Positions 9,670 to 18,217 of a stretch of 64,000 nt of DNA are shown here, one piece after another. Under the pieces are notes generated by a model. That model searched no databases. It was not told the origin of the DNA and was given only the letters and a program-made list of their open reading frames with translations. Source of the stretch: Thalassotalea psychrophila (lineage in GTDB: Bacteria > Pseudomonadota > Gammaproteobacteria > Enterobacterales > Alteromonadaceae); contig NZ_CP134145.1 in NCBI RefSeq assembly GCF_031583595.1, positions 310,001 to 374,000 of the forward strand, in the 5' to 3' direction. The stretch's first letter is position 1; every line of letters begins with the position of its first letter. The position numbers and the translations under genes are program-made.

Positions 9670-11025
9670 ATGTCGGGCGAAAGTTTAGTACGAACGTTAT
9701 CGCGCAGAGAAGTGTTTGTTTTAGCTGTAGGCGCCATGATCGGCTGGAGTTGGGTGATCATGACTGGCGTTTGGCTAACTTCGGCAGGCACTTTAGGGAC
9801 ATTACTCGCTTTCGTAGTTGGCGGCTTTGCCATATTACTTATCAGTTTAACTTACGCTGAATTAGTTTCAGCTATGCCGAAAGTTGGTGGAGAACATGTT
9901 TATACAGAGCGTGCTTTTGGCCGAACAGGTTCATTTATTTGTACTTGGGCAATTATTATGGCCTATGTCACGGTACCCACGTTTGAATCTGCCGCATTAC
10001 CTGTAGCTATCGAGTATTTATTCCCTAATTTAGAATCTGGTTATTTATGGTCGGTATTTGATGCAGATGTATATATTAGTTATGCCATTATTGGTGTTAT
10101 CGCCGCAATAGCAATGACAATAATTAATGTTTTAGGCATTAAATTTATGGCTGTTGTACAAACAACAGTCACAGCTGGTTTTTTATTTGTTGGTTGGATG
10201 TTTTTGATGGGGGTGGCAAGTGAGTTTAATCTAACTTACTTGACCCCGTTATTCGTTGATGACTATAAAGGTTTTTTTGCTGTTTTAGCAATGATCCCGG
10301 CATTAATGATTGGCTTTGATGTGATTCCTCAGTCGGCGGAGGAAATAAACTTAGACCCGAAAGTTATCGGTAAAGTATTGGTTTTTTCTGTAGCAATGGC
10401 AATATTGTGGTACTGCTTAATCAGTTTAGGTGTCGCTTTATCAATGACTTCAGAAGAGCTAAATAATAGCACCATGGCTACAGCCGATGCTCATGCAAAT
10501 GTTTGGCACGGCCAATGGGCTGGAAATTTAACGGTACTTGGTGGTGTTGCCGGAATTATTACTAGTTGGAATGCTTTCATTTTAGGGGGCAGCCGGGCAA
10601 TTTACGCGTTGGCAAAAGCAGGACAACTTCCAACAGCTTTTGCAAAGCTACATCCTAAATATAACACTCCCTATATTGCTATTATCTTTATTGGGTTATT
10701 GTGTTGTATATCGCCATTTTTTGGAAAAACAATACTGGTTTGGTTAATTAATGCTGGTAGTTTTGCTGTCGTTATTGGTTATGGCATGGTGGCATATGCA
10801 TTTCTTAAATTACGTCAGATTGAACCAGACATGCCAAGGCCATTTAGGGTAAAGCATGGTCAAATCGTAGGTTGGAGCGCACTTGTGGTTAGCGTTTGTC
10901 TTGGATGGATTTATTTGCCATGGGGACCCAGTTCACTACTTTGGCCTTATGAATGGGTAATGATTATAGGTTGGTCTATTCTTGGCTTAATTTTGTTTTT
11001 AATGGCGAAAAGAAAGCAAGCATAA
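9670..11025 (+). CDS. APC superfamily amino acid permease
   Basis: A 451-residue integral membrane protein with about 12 hydrophobic segments, the usual APC count. The first helix carries the unwound substrate-binding motif region (AVGAMIGWSWVIMTG, matching the G-A/S-G-I-G pattern loosely), followed by LTYAELVSAMPKVGGEHVYTERAFG, which is characteristic of APC transporters. It imports amino acids or amines by cation symport or exchange; the substrate cannot be read from sequence. It is transcribed alone on the plus strand. Confidence 0.88.
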   Translation: MSGESLVRTLSRREVFVLAVGAMIGWSWVIMTGVWLTSAGTLGTLLAFVVGGFAILLISLTYAELVSAMPKVGGEHVYTERAFGRTGSFICTWAIIMAYVTVPTFESAALPVAIEYLFPNLESGYLWSVFDADVYISYAIIGVIAAIAMTIINVLGIKFMAVVQTTVTAGFLFVGWMFLMGVASEFNLTYLTPLFVDDYKGFFAVLAMIPALMIGFDVIPQSAEEINLDPKVIGKVLVFSVAMAILWYCLISLGVALSMTSEELNNSTMATADAHANVWHGQWAGNLTVLGGVAGIITSWNAFILGGSRAIYALAKAGQLPTAFAKLHPKYNTPYIAIIFIGLLCCISPFFGKTILVWLINAGSFAVVIGYGMVAYAFLKLRQIEPDMPRPFRVKHGQIVGWSALVVSVCLGWIYLPWGPSSLLWPYEWVMIIGWSILGLILFLMAKRKQA

Positions 11026-11049
11026 ACATTGGTTCTTTCCACTTCATAG

Positions 11050-11361
11050 TCACATTTGGTAATCTCTTTCAACTTTACTGATACGAGTTATATAGTGGCT
11101 ATACCATTGCTGTTTGCCTTTCGATTGGGCCACTTGATGATCTGTTTGCGCTTTCCACTGTTTAATAGCATTTAAGTCGCGCCAATATGAAACACTAATC
11201 CCGACTTCTGAACGTGCTGACTCAATACCTAAAAAACCATCCTGTTCGTTTGCCAAAGTCACCATTAAATCAGCCATTTTGTCATATTCAGGATCTTCTT
11301 CGTTTAGTGTTGAGGTAAAAATTACCGCGTAATAAGGGGGCTTCGGTGTGTTAGCAAACAT
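11050..11361 (-). CDS. Antibiotic biosynthesis monooxygenase (ABM)-fold protein
   Basis: A 103-residue ferredoxin-like alpha/beta barrel protein of the ABM/YczJ type. The pattern YYAVIFTS, then FLGIESARSEVGISVSYWRDLNAIKQW and WYSHYITRISKVERDY is typical of this family, which includes heme-degrading and quinone-forming enzymes as well as many of unknown role. Its start overlaps the end of the upstream DUF938 methyltransferase gene by 11 bases, so the two are translationally coupled. Confidence 0.8.
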   Translation of the reverse strand: MFANTPKPPYYAVIFTSTLNEEDPEYDKMADLMVTLANEQDGFLGIESARSEVGISVSYWRDLNAIKQWKAQTDHQVAQSKGKQQWYSHYITRISKVERDYQM

Positions 11362-12010
11362 TGTTCTTTTTCCATATTAAAAGTTGATTATTGGCTGGCA
11401 TATTAATGTCTTTTATTAATTTTAGATCAATGCTTTCGGCGAGCCTATTTATTGATTCGAAATCTCTTATGCCACTAACAGGATCTCTATCGAGTAGCCA
11501 TTGTTGAAAATTTTCATTACTTGCGCTGGTGTATTGGCCATCATATTTAAATGGACCGTAGATACACAAATAGCTATTTTCATTCAGGCACTTTGGTAAA
11601 TTATTGAACAGTGCGACAACATGTTGCCAAGACATTATGTGCAGTGTATTGGCGCTAAATATTAAATCAAAAGTGTGTAGTGGCCAATCATCTTCGATAG
11701 CAACATCTAATTTTAAAGCGGCTTTTAAATTATTAATATTATGCAGTTGAATGTTTTTATTTAAAGAAGCGAGTAAGTCTAGTTGATCACTTGGCTGCCA
11801 AGTTAAATTTGGTACTAATGGGCAAATGTGTAATGCATGTTGACCCGAATAACTGCCAATTTCTAAAACAGAGCGAACCGATGATAAAAAAGGTAAAAGC
11901 TGTTCAAAAATGACATCTTTATTGCGCTCACATGATGGCGAGTAATTTAGTGTGTTTTCTACGTTTATTAGCGGCACAATATATTTTGACTGTAGTTGTT
12001 CGATAGCCAA
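11351..12010 (-). CDS. DUF938 SAM-dependent methyltransferase-like protein
   Basis: A 219-residue class I methyltransferase fold. Motif I is seen as VLEIGSYSGQHALHI near residue 45, with WQPSD as motif II and FDLIFSANTLHIMSW as the motif IV region. The start of the mature core (SPSCERNKDVI) is the family hallmark of DUF938. The substrate is unknown. The gene overlaps the following ABM-fold gene by 11 bases. The upstream neighbour, the MscS gene, ends at a terminator about 20 bases away, so this pair starts from its own promoter. Confidence 0.8.
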   Translation of the reverse strand: MAIEQLQSKYIVPLINVENTLNYSPSCERNKDVIFEQLLPFLSSVRSVLEIGSYSGQHALHICPLVPNLTWQPSDQLDLLASLNKNIQLHNINNLKAALKLDVAIEDDWPLHTFDLIFSANTLHIMSWQHVVALFNNLPKCLNENSYLCIYGPFKYDGQYTSASNENFQQWLLDRDPVSGIRDFESINRLAESIDLKLIKDINMPANNQLLIWKKNNVC

Positions 12011-12034
12011 TATAGTATAAGATTAAAAATAAAG

Positions 12035-12054
12035 CAGCCACTAAAAAGTGGCTG
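12035..12054 (-). terminator. Terminator of the MscS channel gene
   Basis: CAGCCACT, loop AAAA, AGTGGCTG, then CTTTATTTTT on the minus strand, directly after the MscS stop codon at 12076. Confidence 0.75.
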
Positions 12055-12075
12055 TTTGTCAATTAACTAATCTTA

Positions 12076-12945
12076 TTATGATTTGTTTTGAACCGGGATC
12101 ATATGTACATCGCGTTGTGGGAATGGGATGCTAATGCCTTCACGATCAAATGCTAATTTCATCTCTTCATGAATGCCAAAATAGGCTGGCCAGTAATCAT
12201 CACTTTTTACCCAAGGACGAACAAAAAAGTTAATTGAACTATCACCATGTTCAGCTAGCCAAATATCAGGTGCTGGTTTTTTAAGAACGCGTTCGTCGGC
12301 GTCGAGTACACTTTTAATAACCTCTTTTACTTTTGGTATTGAGTCGGAATAACTTACGCCAAATTTCATATCAACACGGCGTACTCTTTGGGTAAAATCA
12401 TTTACTAAACAGCCATTCGATAGTAACCCGTTAGGAATAAATACTTTACGGTTATCATAGGTGATCATGATGGTGTTAAAGATTTGGATCTCATGAATTG
12501 TACCTTCAAAACCCTGTGCTTCTATTACATCACCAGCTTTAAATGGACGGAAGAATAAGATAATAATACCTCCGGCAAAGTTGGCTAAACTGCCTTGTAA
12601 GGCCAAGCCAATAGCTAAACCAGCGGCACCTAATAAGGCGATAAGAGATGCTGTTTCAATACCTATCATCGAGGCAAAGATAATAATTGAAATTGTTCTT
12701 AGGGCGATACTTATAATGCTTAATAAGAACTTATGTAAAGTAACTTCAACTTTACGAGCGGTCATTCCTATCTCTACAAGTCTAACAATACGTTTAACAA
12801 TCCAAGTTGTTATCCATAAAACTAATACCGCAACCAATATTTTTGTGGTGAATGTGATGGCTAAATCGATAAAGGTATCCAAATGTTTTTGGATTACTTC
12901 CATATCAATGTTTTCTAAAACCTCGGCGGATTCAATTGCATCCAT
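12076..12945 (-). CDS. mscS: Small-conductance mechanosensitive channel MscS
   Basis: A 289-residue channel, the size of E. coli MscS. It has three N-terminal membrane helices. The pore-lining third helix is visible as LIALLGAAGLAIGLALQGSLANFAGGIIIL, with the Gly/Ala packing pattern and the QGSLANFAGG kink. The beta domain follows (FKAGDVIEAQGFEGTIHEI, FIPNGLLSNG), then the alpha/beta vestibule. It opens under membrane tension to release solutes during hypo-osmotic shock. Single gene with its own terminator. Confidence 0.94.
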   Translation of the reverse strand: MDAIESAEVLENIDMEVIQKHLDTFIDLAITFTTKILVAVLVLWITTWIVKRIVRLVEIGMTARKVEVTLHKFLLSIISIALRTISIIIFASMIGIETASLIALLGAAGLAIGLALQGSLANFAGGIIILFFRPFKAGDVIEAQGFEGTIHEIQIFNTIMITYDNRKVFIPNGLLSNGCLVNDFTQRVRRVDMKFGVSYSDSIPKVKEVIKSVLDADERVLKKPAPDIWLAEHGDSSINFFVRPWVKSDDYWPAYFGIHEEMKLAFDREGISIPFPQRDVHMIPVQNKS

Positions 12946-13114
12946 TAGCTGGCCCTTTTTATTTTTAAATCAATGAACTCATACCAACTATTGCAACTTT
13001 GGTATTACTCTATTGAATATAGTAGAAAAATAAAAAAAGTGATGAATGCTTTTGTTAATTAATGATATTTTTATTGGCTGAACTGTGGCGTTTTATCATA
13101 AATTTGAATTTAAA

Positions 13115-13142
13115 AGACCGTTAATCGTGATATTAACGGCCT
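13115..13142 (-). terminator. Terminator of the acyl-CoA dehydrogenase gene
   Basis: AGACCGTTAA, 8-base loop, TTAACGGCCT. On the minus strand it ends in TCTTTTAAATT, just after the stop at 13174. Confidence 0.65.
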
Positions 13143-13173
13143 TTAGTTTTAGCTGATTTGGTAAAAAATTTAA

Positions 13174-14970
13174 TTAAAAAATAAAATCTTCACTATCCAA
13201 TGTCATCATACTTTCGCCGCCATTTACCATACAAGCGGCATGACCTTTAGCTCTGGGTAATATACGATCAAAATAAAATTTAGCTGTTTTAAGTTTTGCC
13301 TGATAAAAGTTTGTTTCATCAGTTCCTTCGGCAAGTTTTTGTTGAGCCACTTTTGCCATTTTTACCCAGAAATAAGCTAAAGTTACATACCCCGCATACA
13401 TTAAGTAATCAACCGAAGCTGCACCTACTTCATCAGGGTTTTGCATCGCTTTTACGCCAATATCTTGAGTGTGTTTTGCTAATTCTTCGGTATATTTGCC
13501 GAGGGTAATACAATAGCTTGTTAAATCTGGATTTTGGCTATTCAGATGACAGAATGTGCCAATTTCAGTGGCAAAACCTTTTAATAATTCGCCTTTTGAA
13601 CCTAATATTTTACGACCTAAAAGGTCAAGCGCTTGAATACCTGTTGTGCCTTCATATAAACAGCTAATTTTAGCGTCACGCATCAATTGTTCCATGCCCC
13701 ATTCTTGAACATAACCATGACCACCAAAAATTTGTACACCATGGCCTGCACATTCTAACCCTAGCTCGGTTAGAAACGCTTTACCTATTGGGGTTAATAG
13801 CGCCAAGTTAGCTTCAGCCTTTGCTATTTCTGTTTCATCTTTGCTGACATGAACAATATCCACCAATTGCGCTAAATAACCTATTAATGCTCGGCCACCC
13901 TCGCTGATCGACTTTTGGGTAAGTAACATACGACGCACATCAGGGTGAACAATGATTGGATCTGCAGGGCCATCTGGATTTTTAGGTCCAGACATAGATC
14001 GCATTTGTAAGCGATCTTTGGCATAAGCCAATGAACCTTGAAAAGCAGCATCTGCATGGGCGACACCTTCGTTTGCAACACCTAATCTTGCAGCATTCAT
14101 GAAAGTAAACATGCAGTTTAAACCACGATTAACATCACCAATTAAATGGCCAGTAGCATTATCAAAATTAATGACACAAGTTGCGCTGCCGTTTATACCC
14201 ATCTTATGTTCAATTGAACCACAAGTAACGCCGTTTTGATCACTCAAAGTACCATCTTCATTAACGCTAAACTTAGGCACTATAAATAGAGAAATACCAC
14301 GAGTACCTTCTGGAGAACCTGGTATGCGAGCGATAACCACATGAACAATATTGTCTGATAAGTCATGCTCACCGGCGGAGATAAAAATCTTGCTGCCATT
14401 TAAACGGTAAGTGCCGTCTTCATTTAATTCAGCTTTAGTGCGTAATAATCCTAAATCAGTGCCACAATGTGCCTCAGTTAAACACATAGTTCCGGTCCAA
14501 GTGCCTTCAACCAACTTAGGAAGAAACATTTTTTGGAGTAGTTCACTACCATGGGCTTCCAGTGTCGCCATACAGCCATGACTTAACCCTGGATACATAG
14601 CAAAACTATGATTTGCTGCAGAGGTATATTCGCCGATAGCAGTGTTTAAAGAGTGAGGTAATCCTTGCCCGCCAAACTTTATAGGTTGAGATAGGGTCGG
14701 CCAACCACCTTCTACGTACTGTTGATATGCTTCTTTAAAACCATCCGCTGTGGTAACTTTTCCATCAGTCCAAGTACACCCTTGCTGGTCACCAATTTGG
14801 TTAATAGGAGCAATTACTTGCTCATTAAATTTTGCCGCTTCACTGATAATGGCATCAACCATTTCTATACTGGCATCTTCATATCCTAGACGTTGGTAAT
14901 GTTCATCACAGTTTAATAATTCTTGCATGACAAATTTTGTGTCACGAATTGGTGCTTTATATTCTGGCAT
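13174..14970 (-). CDS. Acyl-CoA dehydrogenase with C-terminal extension (DmdC/AcdA-like)
   Basis: A 598-residue flavoprotein, longer than classical 380-residue acyl-CoA dehydrogenases, of the subgroup with an extra C-terminal domain. FAD-binding features are CLTEAHCGTDLGLLRTKA and SGEH-type loops near residues 165-200. The catalytic glutamate is in SCLYEGTTGIQALDLLGRK near residue 435. It oxidises acyl-CoA to enoyl-CoA and passes electrons to ETF. Members include 3-methylmercaptopropionyl-CoA dehydrogenase (DmdC) and fatty acyl-CoA enzymes; the sequence alone does not tell which. No beta-oxidation or DMSP genes are adjacent. Confidence 0.9.
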   Translation of the reverse strand: MPEYKAPIRDTKFVMQELLNCDEHYQRLGYEDASIEMVDAIISEAAKFNEQVIAPINQIGDQQGCTWTDGKVTTADGFKEAYQQYVEGGWPTLSQPIKFGGQGLPHSLNTAIGEYTSAANHSFAMYPGLSHGCMATLEAHGSELLQKMFLPKLVEGTWTGTMCLTEAHCGTDLGLLRTKAELNEDGTYRLNGSKIFISAGEHDLSDNIVHVVIARIPGSPEGTRGISLFIVPKFSVNEDGTLSDQNGVTCGSIEHKMGINGSATCVINFDNATGHLIGDVNRGLNCMFTFMNAARLGVANEGVAHADAAFQGSLAYAKDRLQMRSMSGPKNPDGPADPIIVHPDVRRMLLTQKSISEGGRALIGYLAQLVDIVHVSKDETEIAKAEANLALLTPIGKAFLTELGLECAGHGVQIFGGHGYVQEWGMEQLMRDAKISCLYEGTTGIQALDLLGRKILGSKGELLKGFATEIGTFCHLNSQNPDLTSYCITLGKYTEELAKHTQDIGVKAMQNPDEVGAASVDYLMYAGYVTLAYFWVKMAKVAQQKLAEGTDETNFYQAKLKTAKFYFDRILPRAKGHAACMVNGGESMMTLDSEDFIF

Positions 14971-15166
14971 GGTTCACTCAAAAAAAAGTTTAGTTAATTT
15001 TATCCTTGGCCTGTTTCGGAGTAAAAAATATTAACTCTCGACTCGTCCGACCACCGACCTGTATAGCTACCATAAAACTTAGTTTTCAATAAATCAAATG
15101 AATTTGCATATTACTGCTGCTATCATTTAATTAACTAGGTGCTTACTGTTTATTTAAGGTTGTTAA

Positions 15167-15535
15167 GTGGATTTTATTTTAGGTTTCGTCCTGCTGTTAA
15201 TATTTCAGCTATTGGGTGAAATGGTAGTTATTTTATTTGAATTACCAGTTTCAGGACCTGTCGTTGGTATAGTTCTGTTACTGACCGCTCTCATTATAAA
15301 AGGCAGTGTTGGTAAATCATTAAATACAGCGTCAACGACTCTGTTGGGGCACCTGTCAATAATGTTTGTCCCGGTCAGTGTTGGTTTGATGGCTCATTAT
15401 GAATTGTTGGTGAATGAATGGTTACCAATTACTGCTACTCTGATTTTAAGTACCATTATTATGTTGGCGAGCACAGCGTTAATCATGGCTTTTACAAGTA
15501 AATTCTTGGTAAAAGAGACAAAACATGACGTTTAA
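15167..15535 (+). CDS. lrgA: LrgA/CidA-type membrane protein
   Basis: A 122-residue, four-helix membrane protein of the holin-like LrgA family. The FQLLGEMVVILFELPVSGPVVGIVLLL block is the family signature (the L-P-x-P-G-x-V-x-G loop). It starts with GTG; an AAGG about seven bases upstream supports this. The final codons overlap lrgB by 11 bases, so the two are coupled. In several bacteria LrgAB-type pairs act as pyruvate or small organic acid carriers, and the plant homologue PLGG1 carries glycolate and glycerate. That makes the position just before a glyoxylate-producing pathway suggestive, but only that. Confidence 0.85.
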   Translation: MDFILGFVLLLIFQLLGEMVVILFELPVSGPVVGIVLLLTALIIKGSVGKSLNTASTTLLGHLSIMFVPVSVGLMAHYELLVNEWLPITATLILSTIIMLASTALIMAFTSKFLVKETKHDV

Positions 15536-16256
15536 CGAAAAACTTTCAGCTATCTGGCTAATGATCCAAGCGTCACCATTAACAGGGATTATTTTGACAT
15601 TGTTGGCCTATGTATTAGCCATGTATTTGTATAAAAAGTCGAACTACAAACCTATTTTAAGCCCTTTTATTACCTGTATGGTCGTAGTAGTCAGTGTGCT
15701 ATTAATTACCGGAATTAGTTATCAGGATTATTTTGCTGGCGGAAAATTCATCCATTTTTTACTTGGGCCTGCAACTGTTGCATTAGCTGTTCCTTTGTAT
15801 CACCAACTACATCGAATTAAACAGTTGTTAATTCCTATTTTGATTACCTTAATCGCTTCAGTGTTTATTGGTGCGTTAAGCGCTATTGGTATTGCAGACT
15901 TATTTGGAGCGAGCCTCGCAACTCAAATATCCTTAGCGCCTAAATCAGTGACTACTCCGGTTGCTATGGGGATATCTGAACAAATCGGTGGCATAGTTTC
16001 TTTGTCTGCTGGCTTAGCGGCTACCACAGGAGTTTTGGGTGGAGTTATTGGCTTAAAGATATTCTCATTAGTAGGAGTTAAAGACGATCGCTTTAGAGGG
16101 TTTGCTATGGGCTTAACCTCACATGGGTTAGGTACCGCAGTTGCCTTTAAAGAAAGTAATACTATGGGAGCCTTCTCTGGCTTAGGAATGGCCTTAGCTT
16201 CATTTACTACTGCATTTATGCTGCCTTGGTTGCTGAGCTTTTTGGCAATTATATAA
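15525..16256 (+). CDS. lrgB: LrgB-type membrane protein
   Basis: A 243-residue polytopic protein of the LrgB/CidB family. Key blocks are ATVALAVPLYHQ, LAPKSVTTPVAMGISEQIGG (the conserved K-S-V-T-T-P loop) and GLTSHGLGTAVAFKESNTMGAFSGLGMAL near the end. It overlaps lrgA by 11 bases, and a terminator follows 40 bases after the stop, so lrgAB is a closed two-gene operon, separate from the purine cluster downstream. Confidence 0.9.
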   Translation: MTFNEKLSAIWLMIQASPLTGIILTLLAYVLAMYLYKKSNYKPILSPFITCMVVVVSVLLITGISYQDYFAGGKFIHFLLGPATVALAVPLYHQLHRIKQLLIPILITLIASVFIGALSAIGIADLFGASLATQISLAPKSVTTPVAMGISEQIGGIVSLSAGLAATTGVLGGVIGLKIFSLVGVKDDRFRGFAMGLTSHGLGTAVAFKESNTMGAFSGLGMALASFTTAFMLPWLLSFLAII

Positions 16257-16295
16257 AAGCTAAATATTCACAGCTAACAATCTTAATTACGAAAC

Positions 16296-16326
16296 AAAGA
16301 GCTAATAGGCCAATTATTAGCTCTTT
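16296..16326 (+). terminator. Terminator of lrgAB
   Basis: AAAGAGCTAATA, 7-base loop, TATTAGCTCTTT followed by TT, a 12-bp perfect stem ending in a T-run on the plus strand. Confidence 0.8.
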
Positions 16327-16756
16327 TTGTATGTGCACCAATACCATTAAACACTTCATTATTGTCATCTCAATAGCAATTGAGCATGCCTGCATTTAGC
16401 CAAATTAGTACTTTTATGCATTAGTAATCCTCATCTAAATAAAATAATCGACGTAATATTTGGCAATATGGTTATTGCAATAAAATTGCCAATATTAAAA
16501 TTTAAAAAGCAACCTATAATAAGCTGATATCCACATATGCATCTGTTTTATAAGTAATTTAAATTGCATTTAACATTCAAAAAGCTAATTTTACAAACTA
16601 ATTGAAGTAATTTTTGAGTAGTTCTTTTTGAATGTTTTTCAGCAAAATGTAACTATTTTGTAAAATTGACACTTGTGTCAACTTTTTAATCTGATATATT
16701 TAGATTATCGAGAATTAATCATTCACCATTTCCAAAGCTCGACAACGGAACAAATT
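16327..16756 (+). promoter_or_regulatory. Control region upstream of the xanthine dehydrogenase operon
   Basis: About 430 gene-free, AT-rich bases with several inverted repeats. Arms AACATTCAAAAAG (16572-16584) and CTTTTTGAATGTT (16624-16636) are a perfect 13-bp pair. AATTTTACAAA (16587-16597) and TTTGTAAAATT (16657-16667) are a perfect 11-bp pair interlocked with it. Further upstream TTGGCAAT near 16460 and ATTGCCAA near 16486 form another pair. The operator at 16666-16681 is at the downstream end. A possible promoter is TTGTGT (16673-16678), 16-base spacer, TATATT (16695-16700). Confidence 0.6.
16666..16681. promoter_or_regulatory. RutR-like operator overlapping the xdhA promoter
   Basis: TTGACACTTGTGTCAA is a perfect 16-bp palindrome (two central bases). 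From memory, the E. coli RutR site is TTGACCA-NN-TGGTCAA, so outer halves and spacing match. It overlaps a plausible -35 element, the position expected for a repressor. The RutR-like TetR gene at 30746, at the far end of the same cluster, is the natural candidate regulator (inference). Confidence 0.7.
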
Positions 16757-18217
16757 ATGACAAATAGTACAGTTCGTTTTTTATTAAACAATGACGTTGT
16801 GACCATAGAAAACATCGACCCAAATTTAACGGTCCTGCAATATTTACGCGAAATAGAATTTAATACTGGCACCAAAGAAGGTTGCGCTTCAGGTGATTGT
16901 GGTGCTTGTACCGTAGTACTTGCGGAGTTAGACAGAGAAAATGCCGATCAACTTAATTATATTTCAATTAACTCGTGTATTACCTTTGTTGGTAACTTAC
17001 ATGGTAAACAATTGATCACTGTTGAAGATTTGAAAGATGGGGCTAAGTTACATCACGCCCAACAAACACTAGTTGATAACCACGGTACACAATGTGGTTT
17101 CTGTACACCAGGTTTTGTTATGTCGTCTTTTGCTTTACACAAGCATAATAAAAAGCCAACTCGTGCACAGGTGCTTGAAGCTCTAGCGGGTAACTTATGT
17201 CGCTGTACAGGTTATCGTTCGATTATTGAAGCCGCGATCACTTCAAGTGAAGGTGTTGAAGAAGATTCTTTTGCCAAGCATTACCAAGAAACAGTTACAA
17301 CGCTTACTGACCTACAAAAATTACCTGCTCCTACATTAACCGGCAATGGTCATAATTTTATTGCACCCAAAAATATCGATGAATTAGCTTACGAGTTAAA
17401 AAGTGAGCCTAGCTCAACTCTAGTTGCGGGCGGTACCGATTTAGCACTTTCAGTTACACAAAACTTAGCAACCATAGATAAACTTGTTTATGTTGGTAAC
17501 GTTGAAGAATTAACAACTATTCAAGAAACAGAAACCGAAATCATTATCGGCTCAGCTCTTCCATACAGTAAATTTATTGATACTTTGCATCATTACTACC
17601 CTGACTTAGGTGACATGATTGAGCGCATTGGTTCAAAACAGGTTCGCAACAATGGTACCTTAGGTGGCAACATTGGCAACGCATCTCCTATTGGTGACAT
17701 GCCACCAGCGCTTATTGCCCTTGGCGCAACCATGACTTTGCATGTAAATGGTGTTGAACGCACAATTTTAGTAGAAGACTATTTTGTTGACTACAAAAAG
17801 ACAGTTCTCAAACCTTCAGAGTTTATCAAGTCAGTGCAAATTCCTAAACCAATTGCTGGTCAAACCTTGAAACTCTACAAAATATCTAAACGTATCGATG
17901 ACGATATCTCTGCCGTACTCGCGGCAATCTTTATTGAGCAACAAGGTCAAGTGATTACTAATATTCGAATGGCTTTTGGTGGCATGGCTGCTATTCCTAA
18001 ACGGGCTCCTGCAGCTGAAGCTGTTCTACAAGGTAACACCTTTACTAAAGACTCAGTTGTTCAAGCAAAAGCAGCTTTGGCTACCGATTTTCAACCTATG
18101 TCTGATGTTCGTGCCTCAGACAAATACCGTATGCGCGTTGCTCAAAACCTAATTGAAAAATGTTATTTAGAGCTGCAAAGCAAAGTGATAGAAACACGAG
18201 TGGTAAATTATGCGTAG
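16757..18217 (+). CDS. xdhA: Xanthine dehydrogenase, iron-sulfur/FAD subunit XdhA
   Basis: Small subunit of the molybdenum hydroxylase that oxidises hypoxanthine to xanthine and xanthine to urate. The first 2Fe-2S cluster ligands are in GCASGDCGACTVV and the second in CGFCTPGF and NLCRCTGYRSI. The FAD domain follows from about residue 190 with VAGGTDLALSV and RNNGTLGGNIGNASPIGDMPPAL. I start at the ATG at 16757, with GGA nine bases upstream, giving 486 residues. The frame is open 84 bases further into the promoter. Its end overlaps xdhB by 8 bases. An operator palindrome lies 75 bases upstream. Confidence 0.95.
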   Translation: MTNSTVRFLLNNDVVTIENIDPNLTVLQYLREIEFNTGTKEGCASGDCGACTVVLAELDRENADQLNYISINSCITFVGNLHGKQLITVEDLKDGAKLHHAQQTLVDNHGTQCGFCTPGFVMSSFALHKHNKKPTRAQVLEALAGNLCRCTGYRSIIEAAITSSEGVEEDSFAKHYQETVTTLTDLQKLPAPTLTGNGHNFIAPKNIDELAYELKSEPSSTLVAGGTDLALSVTQNLATIDKLVYVGNVEELTTIQETETEIIIGSALPYSKFIDTLHHYYPDLGDMIERIGSKQVRNNGTLGGNIGNASPIGDMPPALIALGATMTLHVNGVERTILVEDYFVDYKKTVLKPSEFIKSVQIPKPIAGQTLKLYKISKRIDDDISAVLAAIFIEQQGQVITNIRMAFGGMAAIPKRAPAAEAVLQGNTFTKDSVVQAKAALATDFQPMSDVRASDKYRMRVAQNLIEKCYLELQSKVIETRVVNYA

